Shown here one piece after another: positions 17,697-27,318 of a stretch of 64,000 nt of DNA (positions within the stretch are counted from its first letter, which is position 1; each line of letters starts with the position of its first letter). Source of the stretch: DATFVA01 sp963811905 (lineage in GTDB: Bacteria; Bacteroidota; Ignavibacteria; Ignavibacteriales; Ignavibacteriaceae); NCBI GenBank assembly GCA_963811905.1, contig CAWETK010000018.1, positions 310,001 to 374,000 of the forward strand, written 5' to 3'. The notes under the pieces were generated by a model, which was given only the letters and a program-made list of their open reading frames with translations, had not been told where the DNA came from and ran no database searches. The position numbers and the translations under genes were made by a program.

Positions 17697-18638
17697 ATGA
17701 AAGTCATAAAACCCAAAAAACTTCAAAAAGGGGATTTAATCGGAATTATTTCGCCAGCATCATCGGTTGACGATCCTGCAAAATTAGAGAAAAGCGTCCG
17801 CTATCTGGAGACTCTTGGTTATATGGTACGAGTAGGAAAAAACGTTGGAAAGTACAACGGATACCTGGCGGGAACTGATAAAGAAAGAATAGATGATCTA
17901 CATACAATGTTTTCAGACAAAAAAGTCAATGCTGTTTTCTGTTTAAGAGGCGGGTACGGGGCTGCCAGGCTGCTTGATAAAATTGATTATAAAATAATAA
18001 AGAATCATCCGAAAATTTTTGTGGGTTACAGTGATATATCAGCTTTACAACTGGCGATATTCTATAAATCAGGATTGATAACATTTGCAGGTCCAATGCC
18101 CGGCGTAGATTTTTATGAAGATGTGAGTCCTTTTACCGAAGAAATGTTCTGGAGACTTCTTACCTCTTCCAAAAAATTCGGAAGAATCAATAATCCTGAC
18201 GATGAAAATATCCTTAGTCTGAATTCAGGTACAGCAAGCGGCAGAATTGTAGGAGGAAATCTTTCAGTCGTTTCAGGATTGATAGGTACGGAGTACTTTC
18301 CTGATCTGAAAGATAAGATACTTCTGATTGAAGAAATGGGTGAGATGCCATACCGGATCGACAGGATGCTGAACCAGTTCAGATTAGCTAAAATGTTCCA
18401 GGGAATTAAGGGAGTACTACTCGGATCATTCCGGGACTGTAATGAACCTGATCCTAATAAAAAGACTTTAACCCTGGGGGAGGTCATAACAGATTATCTT
18501 ACCCCTATTAAAAAGCCGGTAATTTATAATTTCAAGCATGGTCACCTGAAGAATAATATTACCGTCCCGATAGGTGCAAACATCAGAATGAATGCGACCA
18601 GAAAGTCGATTGAAATTTCAGAAACGGTGGTTTCGTAG
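17697..18638 (+). CDS. LD-carboxypeptidase (S66 serine peptidase family)
   Basis: S66 enzymes trim the terminal D-alanine from the tetrapeptide of peptidoglycan for recycling (LdcA), or act as MccF-like resistance enzymes. The 313-residue protein begins with KLQKGDLIGIISPASSV. The nucleophile lies in VGYSDISAL (about residues 104-112), the catalytic glutamate in LLIEEMGEMPYRIDRML, and the histidine in KHGHLKNN with IPIGA-like VPIGANI. Length and motif order are normal. It stands alone on the plus strand between divergent and convergent neighbours. The LdcA role is more likely than MccF because there is no microcin context. Confidence 0.88.
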   Translation: MKVIKPKKLQKGDLIGIISPASSVDDPAKLEKSVRYLETLGYMVRVGKNVGKYNGYLAGTDKERIDDLHTMFSDKKVNAVFCLRGGYGAARLLDKIDYKIIKNHPKIFVGYSDISALQLAIFYKSGLITFAGPMPGVDFYEDVSPFTEEMFWRLLTSSKKFGRINNPDDENILSLNSGTASGRIVGGNLSVVSGLIGTEYFPDLKDKILLIEEMGEMPYRIDRMLNQFRLAKMFQGIKGVLLGSFRDCNEPDPNKKTLTLGEVITDYLTPIKKPVIYNFKHGHLKNNITVPIGANIRMNATRKSIEISETVVS

Positions 18639-18648
18639 CTATGCAGAA

Positions 18649-19491
18649 TTATTCTGATTCATTCTGTATAAATACAAAATAACCCTGCTCTCTCATAATT
18701 TTTGCTGCTGATTCTGCACTCTCAATATCCGGATAGATCCCGAATACACTTGAACCACTTCCACTCATCAGTGAGAATACAGCTCCAAGTTTGTAATGAA
18801 GAAATTTTATCTCTTTAATGGCCGGATAGGCCTCAAACACAGGAGGCTCGAAAACATTCAATATCTGCTCACCGTATAATTTAAGATGATACAAATCCAG
18901 TGAGTCTACCTTTCTGAGATCAAAACCTGGCGATTGAGGTTTAATGTGTTCGTAGGCCCATTTAGTCGATATATTAATTCCTGGATTGACAATTAAGAGA
19001 GGCAGATCGAGGTGAAGCATCTGAGGAGAAAGTATCTCACCTTTTCCACATGCATAAGATGGCCGGGGATTCAGAAAAAAAGGGACGTCAGAACCTAACC
19101 TTAAACTGATATCAAATATTTCGTTTGGAGAAAGATTAAGTCCTGCAAATTCATTAAGCAAATTCAACACTGCCGCCGCATCGGAACTGCCGCCGCCGAG
19201 TCCTGCTCCAATAGGTATATTCTTTCTCAGATGAATTTTCACATTTAGTTTTTCACCAGAATATTCCTCGAGGAGATTTTTAGTACGAATAACCAGGTTT
19301 GTACTATCGCCGGGGAGTGATTCAAGATTGGATGAATAATAAAATGCATCAGAGTCCTCTACGATTAATTTATCATAGAGATTAACAGGGTAAAAAATAG
19401 TTTCTATATTATGGAAGCTATCCTGTCTTTTTTCAGTGACATACAGGCCGATATTTATTTTTGCGGGTGTATTAACTTCGTTTTTTGCCAT
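18649..19491 (-). CDS. ispE: 4-diphosphocytidyl-2-C-methyl-D-erythritol kinase
   Basis: IspE phosphorylates CDP-methylerythritol in the MEP route to isoprenoids. The 280-residue GHMP kinase shows TPAKINIGLYV at the N-terminus, the ATP-binding motif PIGAGLGGGSSDAAAVL (about residues 91-107) and the C-terminal LMSGSGSSVFGIY. The motif order and length are normal. Its start overlaps the homocysteine methyltransferase-like gene by 20 bases. The presence of ispE implies a non-mevalonate isoprenoid pathway. Confidence 0.94.
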   Translation of the reverse strand: MAKNEVNTPAKINIGLYVTEKRQDSFHNIETIFYPVNLYDKLIVEDSDAFYYSSNLESLPGDSTNLVIRTKNLLEEYSGEKLNVKIHLRKNIPIGAGLGGGSSDAAAVLNLLNEFAGLNLSPNEIFDISLRLGSDVPFFLNPRPSYACGKGEILSPQMLHLDLPLLIVNPGINISTKWAYEHIKPQSPGFDLRKVDSLDLYHLKLYGEQILNVFEPPVFEAYPAIKEIKFLHYKLGAVFSLMSGSGSSVFGIYPDIESAESAAKIMREQGYFVFIQNESE

Positions 19492-20362
19492 CCAGATATT
19501 CTTTTATTTTTTTGATATGGGCAGGATTTGATCCGCAGCAGGCTCCGATAAAAGAGGGGGAGAATTTAAACGAATTCTTTACAGTCTCAAAGTAGTCCTC
19601 CGGGGAGAAGCCGCACTGAATAATAGTTTCTTCCGGATTTCCGCTTCCGCAATTAAGATAGTATCCCCAGTTTTTATGAAAATGTTTATCAATGGCATTA
19701 AATTGGGCTGGAGAGATACAGTTAATACCTACGGCTAACGGGTCGTGCTCCCATATAAATGACATAACCTGCTCCGGAGTTTCACCCGATAACAATGTCA
19801 TATTTTCATCGAGGTAAATGCTAAGAACATAGGGGATGGAATTTCTTGAGCAATACTTGCAGATTATCCTGATTTCATCAAAATGACCTTGCGTTTCATT
19901 TAAGATGAAATCAACATCATTATCCATTAGTATTTTAATATGTTTATGATGATTAAGCTCAAGCTCTTTATTGCTGATAGTCCGCTCCTTTTGATAGCAA
20001 TCTTCGGCAGGTGCATTTGATCCGGCAATATATACAGGCAGATCATTTTTTGCATCTTTTGCGATTGTAACTGCTGCCTTAATTAATTCAAGCTGCTTTT
20101 TATCAGAAAATTCAGAAAGAGAGACGGGATTGGTTCTGAATGTATTTGTAGTGATTATGTCTGCTCCCGCTTCTATATATTCTTTGTGGATTTTAAGAAG
20201 AGTTTCAGGGTAATCAGTGTTAGCAAGAGTCATCCAGACCTTTTTTGAAGAAGGAACGCCATACTGCTGAAGCAGACTTCCCATTGCTCCGTCGAGAATA
20301 AGCGGGCGATGGATACGTTTTGAAAGAGAGAAAGGATTTATATTATTTATCCCGGTCCGCAT
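19472..20362 (-). CDS. Homocysteine S-methyltransferase family protein
   Basis: The 296-residue protein has the Pfam S-methyl_trans barrel: RPLILDGAMGSLLQQYG near the start, AGADIITTNTFRTNP at about residues 68-82, and zinc-binding cysteines in AVGINCISP and in GACCGSNPAHIKKI near the C-terminus. Such proteins transfer methyl groups to homocysteine, from S-methylmethionine, betaine or as the first module of MetH. This stand-alone barrel lacks cobalamin and folate domains, so donor and acceptor are not certain. It overlaps both ispE and the GT9 gene, which points to co-transcription. Confidence 0.83.
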   Translation of the reverse strand: MRTGINNINPFSLSKRIHRPLILDGAMGSLLQQYGVPSSKKVWMTLANTDYPETLLKIHKEYIEAGADIITTNTFRTNPVSLSEFSDKKQLELIKAAVTIAKDAKNDLPVYIAGSNAPAEDCYQKERTISNKELELNHHKHIKILMDNDVDFILNETQGHFDEIRIICKYCSRNSIPYVLSIYLDENMTLLSGETPEQVMSFIWEHDPLAVGINCISPAQFNAIDKHFHKNWGYYLNCGSGNPEETIIQCGFSPEDYFETVKNSFKFSPSFIGACCGSNPAHIKKIKEYLDGKKRS

Positions 20363-21545
20363 CTGCTTCTTTCAGATAATTTGTACGGTAATACTTTTCA
20401 GTCTCCCGGATAATTCTATCCAGGTCAATGTTTTGTATGCATTCCAGGTTATAAGGGCAGACTCTTTTCCAGCAAGGGGAGCAGAAAAGATCATCCTGGT
20501 AAAGCTTTACTCCGCGGTCATACAAGTCAATTTCTGTCCAGCAGCTTACACCAAACCAGACAATAATATATTTTTTCAGAGCAATACCAAGGTGCATTCC
20601 GAATGAATCGCCCGTAACAATAATATCCGCAAGTTCCTCAAAGCAGGCACCGCGGCGCACGCCCATCGTTGTCGGTGTGTTTATAATTTTACCATCAAAG
20701 TGAGAATATATAATATTATTTCGTTCTGTATCCTCGGAACCACCGAGGAGAATAATCCTGCCTATGTTTTTTTCAAGAAGCTTTTCTATAAGGTAGACAT
20801 GCTGTTCAATAGTCATTTTTTTATTCGGATAAAGTTCGGAGCAACCTGTATTAAAACCTATTACAAAATCATTATCGTGGATTCCCACGCTCTTTTTATA
20901 ATCCGAAATAAAGGTCTGTTCTTCTCCAGTGAGGCTGAAGACATAGTCATCTCTCCGGTAATCAACTTCAAAAGTTTCTGCCAGGTAATCCTGTCCAGTC
21001 CTTTTATTCACCTTAAATTTAAAATGATCATCCATCCCGAGATTATAATTATAATATGCTCCTTCATTTACTGGTATGATTTTACCATCTTTATTTAAAC
21101 CGAAGCCGAGCTTATGCTCCGCTTTAACTGAATTAAGCAATGCACACGAACGCTGTGACTTATCAACGTTCATAATATAATCGAATTCCATTTCATTAAG
21201 TACGGATATTGACTCAGCATCATAGATAAAAACTTTATCTATAAATTCATTCCCGATGAGAAGGGGCGCTGCTATCTTAAGGGTAACCCAGCAGATGGTC
21301 GATTCGGGGAACTTCCTTTTGATGGAAGGAAGCTGTGCTGTTGTCATAAGGACATCCCCCATAGCATCAAAATTAATGATCAGAATCTTCGTCCCGATCG
21401 GGAGGTTGTCTTTGCATCCATCCTCCCAGCAGTTATGATCCGGGAAGCAGGGTTTATACCCGGTAAATCTTTTACATGAAGGAACTTCTCTGGCTGCCAA
21501 AAAAAACCTGACTAATTGTAAATAATAATTATATTTAGAATTCAA
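20343..21545 (-). CDS. Glycosyltransferase family 9 (heptosyltransferase-like) protein
   Basis: The 400-residue protein carries an N-terminal extension of about 50 residues (CFPDHNCWEDGCKDN) and then the GT9 start KILIINFDAMGDVLMTTAQLP. The second Rossmann half has GFNTGCSELYPNK and the acceptor/donor region IVTGDSFGMHLGIAL. Near the C-terminus is a cysteine cluster, FCSPCWKRVCPYNLEC, close in spacing to that of the GT9 at 22675-23703. GT9 enzymes usually add heptoses to LPS core. The start is TTG at 21545; no nearby ATG is better placed. Its product is probably part of LPS or a surface glycan. Confidence 0.83.
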   Translation of the reverse strand: MNSKYNYYLQLVRFFLAAREVPSCKRFTGYKPCFPDHNCWEDGCKDNLPIGTKILIINFDAMGDVLMTTAQLPSIKRKFPESTICWVTLKIAAPLLIGNEFIDKVFIYDAESISVLNEMEFDYIMNVDKSQRSCALLNSVKAEHKLGFGLNKDGKIIPVNEGAYYNYNLGMDDHFKFKVNKRTGQDYLAETFEVDYRRDDYVFSLTGEEQTFISDYKKSVGIHDNDFVIGFNTGCSELYPNKKMTIEQHVYLIEKLLEKNIGRIILLGGSEDTERNNIIYSHFDGKIINTPTTMGVRRGACFEELADIIVTGDSFGMHLGIALKKYIIVWFGVSCWTEIDLYDRGVKLYQDDLFCSPCWKRVCPYNLECIQNIDLDRIIRETEKYYRTNYLKEADADRDK

Positions 21546-21601
21546 ATTTGTTGATCAAATATAAAAAAACATTGGCTGCATTTGAAGGAGAATATTTACA
21601 T

Positions 21602-22678
21602 ATGTTATTCCAGGTAAGTTTCGGGGATGGTTATGCAGGGAGTGCCAAAATTGCAATAATGTGCTCCGAGCAATTAATGAAGAAGGGTTATGATCTAAGA
21701 TTGTTTGCTTCAGAGAATTCGCTGACTGAAAGAAGAGCAAAGGAGAGAGGAATAAATGTAATTACTCTGAATACATCTGAGGATTTTAAAAATATATATG
21801 ATGTCTTCAGAAAGAATTATACAGAATTGAACCCCCGCCATATAATTTCCTATCATTCACTGGACAGGAAACTGGGATTGAATCTTAAAAAGGAATATAG
21901 AGACAAATTTTACAACATAGCTTACCGGCAGAACATAACGAAGAGTGTCCCTATTATAGGCCCTCTTATTTACAACAGGTATTTTGATTTCCAGGTTGCC
22001 TGCAGCAGGGGAGTTGCTGAAAGTCTTATCAGATCAGGTATCAGGAAGAAAAAGGTTAAAGTTATCCACAACGGAATAGAATATCCGGATAATATAGATA
22101 ATATATCCGGTGCAGAGGTAAAGGATAAATACAGCCTCAATGGCAAGATAGTACTTGGCCTTTCTACCTGGTTCCATAAAGAAAGGAAAGGATTTGATAT
22201 CCTGTTCAAAGCGTTTTCCAGGCTGGACGATAAGTTCGTTCTGCTGATAATCGGGATACCTGAGAACCAGCAGAATGAGGTACTAAGTTATGCCGGTACC
22301 TTCGGGATCAGCAGAGAGAAAATAGTTATGCCCGGATACGTAGATGATATCTGGAAATATTATAAAGCAATGGATGTATTTCTTCTGACTTCGAGGTCAG
22401 AAGGTTTTTCCCTTGCACTTCTCGAAGCAGGGGTTTCTTCAGTACCATTGATTGCTTCCGATATACCCGGGAATAATGAATTTATCAGGAATGCAGAGAA
22501 CGGATTTCTTTTTGATCTCAATGATACCTCCGGGCTTGTAAGGATTATAACTCAACTTGGTGAGCATGCGGATCTGAGGAGGAGTCTGGGTATGAATGCC
22601 AGCGAGGACGTGAAACAAAATCATACTATAAAAAATCTTGCTGATAAGATGGATGAATTCCTGAAGACACTAAACTAA
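21602..22678 (+). CDS. Glycosyltransferase family 4 protein
   Basis: The protein has about 358 residues from the ATG at 21602, preceded by AAGGAG at about 21584-21589; a TTG at 21548 would add 18 residues with little family similarity. The N-terminal GSAKIAIM segment and the C-terminal catalytic motifs (SRSEGFSLALLEAGVSSVPLIAS, with E-x7-E) fit GT4. GT4 transferases retain the anomeric configuration and use nucleotide sugars. It lies between two minus-strand GT9 genes and probably builds the same glycan. Its stop overlaps the convergent GT9 stop by four bases. Confidence 0.84.
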   Translation: MLFQVSFGDGYAGSAKIAIMCSEQLMKKGYDLRLFASENSLTERRAKERGINVITLNTSEDFKNIYDVFRKNYTELNPRHIISYHSLDRKLGLNLKKEYRDKFYNIAYRQNITKSVPIIGPLIYNRYFDFQVACSRGVAESLIRSGIRKKKVKVIHNGIEYPDNIDNISGAEVKDKYSLNGKIVLGLSTWFHKERKGFDILFKAFSRLDDKFVLLIIGIPENQQNEVLSYAGTFGISREKIVMPGYVDDIWKYYKAMDVFLLTSRSEGFSLALLEAGVSSVPLIASDIPGNNEFIRNAENGFLFDLNDTSGLVRIITQLGEHADLRRSLGMNASEDVKQNHTIKNLADKMDEFLKTLN

Positions 22679-23703
22679 GATTTTTTCTCGAGCAGGTTTC
22701 CGGCGATTCTTTCGAAAACTTCCAGAACTTTTTGATTTGACAACTGCAGCATACATTCGTGATTATAGGGGCAATCAAGATAATTACAGACGATGCAGAA
22801 CAGATCGTCCTTCAGAACATAACCGGAGTTTTGAGAATAAGGGCCGTGTTTAGCGGGATCTGTCGGACCAAAGATGCCAAGAGTAGGAATGCCAAGGGCA
22901 GCAGCCATATGCATAGGTCCCGAATCATTCGCCATAATAAAGCCGCAGTTTTTAATTAAGCCGGACATTTGTTCAAGGGAGGTCCTTGGCGCCAGCACCG
23001 CCCGGTCGGGGAAATGATTTTTAATATAGTCGGCATCGTATTCATCTCCCGGTCCCCATAGTATCAGATACTGCACTTTATATTTCTTATTTATTGTTGA
23101 ACAGATCTCTATCCACTTTACTGCATCGCACCGTTTGGAAGGCCAGCCTCCGGCAGGGATAATACCGACTACCAGCGATCCGTTCCTGCAGTATTTTGAA
23201 ATGAAGTTTCTGCCGAATTCATCATTTTCCTCAGATACATAAAAATGCAAATTCCTCGTTTTAACAGGTACATTCAGGGCTTTAAGCAGTTCAAGATTAT
23301 GCTCTGCAGAATGATGCTCACCGCGTTCGCCTGTTGCAAGGATATTATACGCATATTTCCTTCCACGGTAGGCAAATCCCACGCGGTATTTTACACCCGA
23401 AAGAAATGTGACCTGGGCTGATCTCGGGTTAGACCAGAGATCAAGTATTATATCGTACTTTTCTTTTTTTACCCGCAAAGCTACAAGCAAGGGAAACTCA
23501 GTTTCATTCATCGTGAGTACCTTATTCACGAACGGATTATTTTCAACCGAGGCTTTTGCAAACCTTTCAGTCAGGTAGTCGATCTGCGCATAAGGGAAAT
23601 AAGAAGCAAGGTTTTCAAGTATCAGTGTAGACAGAATAATATCCCCTATGCCGCGGGGTTTAATGCACAGTATCTTCCGTATTTTATCTTTATCGATCTG
23701 CAT
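22675..23703 (-). CDS. Glycosyltransferase family 9 (heptosyltransferase-like) protein
   Basis: The 342-residue protein starts KILCIKPRGIGDIILSTLILENL, the GT9 N-terminal motif. The C-terminal half has PAGGWPSKRCDAVKW, MANDSGPMHMAAALGIPTLGIFGPTDP, then the cysteine cluster FCIVCNYLDCPYNHEC. Its cluster matches the spacing C-x2-C-x4-C-P-x4-C also present in the GT9 at 20343-21545. The function is LPS or surface glycan assembly, most likely heptose transfer. It is followed upstream by polA on the same strand, 17 bases away, but operon membership with polA is not certain. Confidence 0.85.
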   Translation of the reverse strand: MQIDKDKIRKILCIKPRGIGDIILSTLILENLASYFPYAQIDYLTERFAKASVENNPFVNKVLTMNETEFPLLVALRVKKEKYDIILDLWSNPRSAQVTFLSGVKYRVGFAYRGRKYAYNILATGERGEHHSAEHNLELLKALNVPVKTRNLHFYVSEENDEFGRNFISKYCRNGSLVVGIIPAGGWPSKRCDAVKWIEICSTINKKYKVQYLILWGPGDEYDADYIKNHFPDRAVLAPRTSLEQMSGLIKNCGFIMANDSGPMHMAAALGIPTLGIFGPTDPAKHGPYSQNSGYVLKDDLFCIVCNYLDCPYNHECMLQLSNQKVLEVFERIAGNLLEKKS

Positions 23704-23720
23704 CAGGTTTTAATTTAATT

Positions 23721-26485
23721 TTAATGAGCATCCAGCCAGTTTTTACCTGTACCGGTTTCCACCTCTATCGGGACATTCATCGGAATAGCATTTTCCATTT
23801 TCTCCTTTACCATAGCACTGATTTCCCCGACTTCATCCTTATGAACATCAAAGAGCAATTCATCGTGAACCTGGAGAACCATCTTAGAACGGGCCTTCAT
23901 TCTATTCAGTTCATTATATATATTAATCATTGCCAGCTTTATCATATCTGCCGCGGTTCCCTGGATAGGCATATTTATGGCGACACGCTCTTCGAACTGG
24001 CGTACAACACGGTTACTACTGTTAATATTCCGTAAATATCTCCTTCTTCCGAATAATGTTTCTGCATACCCCTTTTCCCGTGCCTTTAATACTGACTCAT
24101 CCATAAAATGCTTTACGCGTTTGAAAGTATTAAAATAAGTTTCAATTATTTCCTTAGCATGTGATTGGGTTATGCCCAGTCTGGTCTTCAATCCGAAAGG
24201 TCCTATTCCATACAGTACACCGAAATTAACTTCCTTAGCCCGGCGTCTCATTTCAGGAGTAACATCCTGAGGGGAAACCATAAATACGAGTGCTGCAGTA
24301 CTTCTGTGTATATCCTCCCCACTTTTAAACGCTTTTGTTAATCCTTCATCGCCTGTAATACTAGCAAGTATTCTAAGTTCAATCTGACTATAATCTGCAC
24401 TGAGGATCAGATAGTCTTTATCCCGAGGTACGAAGGCTTTTCTTATCTCTTTTCCCATTTCAGTTCTGATCGGGATATTCTGAAGGTTAGGATCATTGCT
24501 TGAGAGTCTGCCTGTTGATGCCACAGTCTGATTAAAACAAGTATGCACCCTGCCTGTTTTGGGGTGAATAAGCGAGGGAAGTGAATCGGCATAAGTAGAT
24601 TTAAGTTTAGCAGCCTGTCGGAAATTGAGAATCAGTTCAATTATTTCGTGTTCCCCGCGGAGGTTCTCAAGAGAACGGGCATCAGTTGAAAACCCGGTCT
24701 TAGTTTTTTTACCTGTCCTGAGCTTCAACTTATCGAATAATATCACCTGGAGCTGCTGGGGGGAATTGATATTAAATTCTTGACCGCAGCAGTTATATAT
24801 TTTCGTGGTATATTCATCCAGCAGAACCTGGAGATCCTTGCTGAAAGAAACAAGGGCTTCCATATCAATCCTGATTCCTTCTCTTTCCATATCTTCAAGA
24901 ACCGGCACCAGAGGGAACTCGATATCGTATGCAATTTTTGTGAGTCTTTCTTTTTCGAGCACTACCTCGAGCTTTTTATAAAGCTGATAAGTTATGTCAG
25001 AATCTTCACAGGAATAATCCGAGACTGCATTCAGGTCGGCCTCAAATATTTTTGAAGGATCCTTTTTGTTTCCGATAAGGTTTGAAAGCGGGATAGGCTT
25101 ATAGTTGAGGTATTTCACAGAGAGCTCATCCATTCCGTGTTTTTGATCGGGATCGATAACATAGCTGGCGAGCATTGTATCGAAATAAAAGTTCTCTACT
25201 TCAATACCGCGGCTCCTTAGAACAGATATATCGAACTTGCCGTTCTGACAGACCTTTTTGATCTTTTTGTTTTCAAATACCGGTTTAAATATTTTTATGA
25301 ATTCATTTAACGGAAGCCTGTCTTTTACGGCTTCAGGAGTATCCATCTCATTATCAAAAGAATTAAGAGCGACGTAGTAAGCTTCTTTTTCCCTGGTAGA
25401 AAAAGAGACGCCGGCAAGCTTAAGCATAAAATGATCGAGACTGTCTGTCTCAGTATCGAATACAAACAGGTCAGACTTTTTCAATTTATCGGCAAGTTTC
25501 TTTGCTTCAGATGCGTTAGTAATTAAAGTATAATCAGAATTATTTGAATCGAAAGTTTCTGCTTCAGGCGAGATAGTCTCTATTTCCCCGCCTTCACTTC
25601 CGCCGTTCCTGTCATAAAAATTAAGGAGACGGCTGTAAAGGTTTTTAAATTCTACCTGGAGGAATATCTCCCTGAGTGCATCAAAATCAGGTTTTCTGAA
25701 CATCGCCTTATCGAAATCAAAATCAAGAGGGACTTCACAGTGAATAGTAGCAAGTTCTTTTGAAAGGAAAGCGTTTGCTTCACCCTCAAGCAGTTTTTTC
25801 TTAAGAGCCGGCTTATCTATTTCGTCAATATGCTCATAAATACCTTCAATTGTGCCGTATTTCTGTATGAGAGGAATTGCAGTTTTAGGACCTATCCCCG
25901 TTATTCCCGGGATATCATCCGACGAGTCTCCTATGAGCGCCAGGTAATCTATCATCTGCCTCGGTTCAAATCCAAATTCAGCTTTAACTTTTTGAACATC
26001 GTAGAAAACTATTTCATCAGTTGATTTTCCGGGGCGGACTATTCTGACCTTATCTGTAACAAGCTGATTAAAATCTTTATCCGGCGTAATGACAAATGAC
26101 TCAAATCCTTTCTCTTCCGCCTTACAGACAGCGGTGCCTATAATATCATCTGCTTCATACCGCGGAAGGATATATATAGGGATGTTCATTGCTTCAATGA
26201 TCTCTTTTATCCTGGCAATCTGCGGGATCATATCTTCAGGCATAGCAGCCTTGAGGCTTTATAGCCTTCATACCTTTCGTGGCGAAAAGTTTTTTCTTTA
26301 GAATCGAAGGCAACTGAGATATAATCCGGTTTTGTATCCTCAAGTATTTTAAGCAGCTGATTCAGGAACCCGAATACTGCCGAAGTTGGTTCTCCTTTTG
26401 TGGAAACAAGAGGTCTATTTATAAAAACGAAATAGGCTTTATAAGCTAAAGCCATAGCATCTATAATTACGAATTTTTTACTCAT
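23721..26485 (-). CDS. polA: DNA polymerase I (one-base frameshift near the N-terminus)
   Basis: PolA replaces RNA primers and fills repair gaps. The first 80 residues (MSKKFVIIDAMALAYKAYF, FDSKEKTFRHERYEGYKASR) are the start of the 5'-3' exonuclease. The frame then shifts at about 26244-26250: adding one base after the AGG codon restores the link to MPEDMIPQIARIKE, the normal continuation. The rest is open: 5'-3' exonuclease ILPRYEADDIIGT and GDSSDDIPGITGIGPKTA, 3'-5' exonuclease FDTETDSLD, and polymerase motifs A (LSADYSQIELR), B (RRRAKEVNFGVLYGIG) and C (LQVHDELLFDV). Both exonuclease domains keep catalytic acids. The indel is probably a sequence error because the gene is essential in most bacteria. 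Confidence 0.92.
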
Positions 26486-26674
26486 ATTTTCTCATCGGTT
26501 AAATTCTGAGGTGCCGCTAAGGGAGAATATCTCTGAAAAAACAAAAATAAAAATAAGTACTCTTACTTCAAATTCAATAAAAAAGGGAGGCTTGGTTAAT
26601 AAATCCGGCATGATGGAAAGAATACATACAAGATAAGTTTTTCACATAAATAACTCTTCAGTATAGCCTTAATG

Positions 26675-26729
26675 ACGTATTCACAACATATTCAGGACGT
26701 ATTCAAGACGTTTTCAGGACGTTTTCAGA
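26675..26729. repeat. Five tandem copies of an 11-base repeat
   Basis: The unit ACRTWTTCARG-like (ACGTATTCA followed by two variable bases) occurs five times head to tail without gaps. It lies about 190 bases upstream of polA's start (divergent side) in a gene-poor region. No function can be assigned; tandem repeats of this size often arise by slippage. Confidence 0.7.
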
Positions 26730-26734
26730 TGCCT

Positions 26735-26907
26735 GAAGGAAGGTAGAAGAAAGATATCATAAAGGGGTAAGAAGGTCAGAAGATAAGAAGAGAGGAGGAT
26801 AAGAAGGTTATAAGAAATCCGAGATGAGATAAGGAAAAAAGATAAAAGTAATAAGAAACAAGTGGAAGTTGGAAGGTTAGGGGAGGTAAGAAGGTAAGAG
26901 GGTATAA
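26735..26907 (+). repeat. Purine-rich low-complexity tract
   Basis: About 170 bases are nearly all A and G on the plus strand, with recurring AAGAAGGTAAGA-like elements and few C residues. The tract sits in the 1.2-kb gap between polA and kup. It is not coding in any frame that I can support. It might mark a decayed repeat or a structural element such as a triplex- or nucleoid-binding site, which is speculative. Confidence 0.6.
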
Positions 26908-26958
26908 AATTATTTCGAGGTGGGTTTAAATGTTTGGGTTCAGGTTAGAAAATTTTAA

Positions 26959-27213
26959 CAGCAGAGCGTTTACAGCATTCCCATTCAGAATGTTGGTTCT
27001 CCGGAAAAAGTATTTCTCAAGTATTATGAATTTGCCCAGGATTTAAATCTTTGGAAACAGTGGATAAGCCGAAATGAAATCATTTCAGAGAGGATTATAG
27101 TTCGACAAAGAGACAAGTTTCCTGGTGAAAAACAGGTGGTCTCTAATGCTGAAAAATTCAACAGGAATGACAAAATGTCAGTCCTCTTATTTATACCGTA
27201 TTTCGAGGCCTGA
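26959..27213 (+). pseudogene. Possible remnant of a protein-coding gene
   Basis: An open stretch of about 84 codons without a start codon reads QSVYSIPIQNVGSPEKV, then FLKYYEFAQDLNLWKQW, then ISRNEIISERIIV, ending FIPYFEA before a TGA at 27211-27213. The residue composition looks protein-like, unlike the low-complexity sequence next to it. No family is recognised and no ribosome-binding site or start is visible, so it is a candidate remnant at best. A minus-strand open frame over 27024-27311 has no better support. Confidence 0.3.
27168..27180. promoter_or_regulatory. 13-base palindrome TGACAAAATGTCA (first copy)
   Basis: TGACA-AAA-TGTCA is a perfect 5+3+5 inverted repeat. A second identical copy lies at 27306-27318, 138 bases further on, in the gap upstream of kup. 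The surrounding bases (GAAAAA upstream, CAGT downstream) are similar too. Identity and symmetry suggest a dimeric regulator site, but no regulator gene is adjacent. Confidence 0.4.
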
Positions 27214-27216
27214 AGG

Positions 27217-27233
27217 AGGCCTTTTAAAGGCCT
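27217..27233. repeat. 17-base palindrome AGGCCTTTTAAAGGCCT
   Basis: AGGCCTTT and AAAGGCCT flank a single T, so this is an 8+1+8 inverted repeat. It lies between the two TGACAAAATGTCA copies. With no loop to speak of it is more likely a double-strand protein site or relic than an RNA hairpin. Confidence 0.45.
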
Positions 27234-27305
27234 GGAGGACTCAAAATGAGACACCGCTAAAACAGCCCAAAAATGCAGTTTTGAACTGTTGAAAAAATTT
27301 ATATA

Positions 27306-27318
27306 TGACAAAATGTCA
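27306..27318. promoter_or_regulatory. 13-base palindrome TGACAAAATGTCA (second copy)
   Basis: This copy is identical to the one at 27168-27180. It is about 360 bases upstream of the kup start, so if it controls kup it does so from a distance, or it marks a promoter of a lost gene. The remaining sequence 27319-27675 is AT-rich and shows no gene. Confidence 0.4.

Noticed and set aside
21548..21601. TTG start for the GT4 protein
   Set aside because: It would add 18 residues without family similarity and lacks a ribosome-binding site, while the ATG at 21602 follows AAGGAG.
26675..26729. CRISPR array
   Set aside because: The 11-base units are directly adjacent with no spacers, so this is a simple tandem repeat.
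27024..27311. Minus-strand open frame of 95 residues
   Set aside because: It overlaps the palindrome sites and the plus-strand remnant, has no family, and has a weak start.
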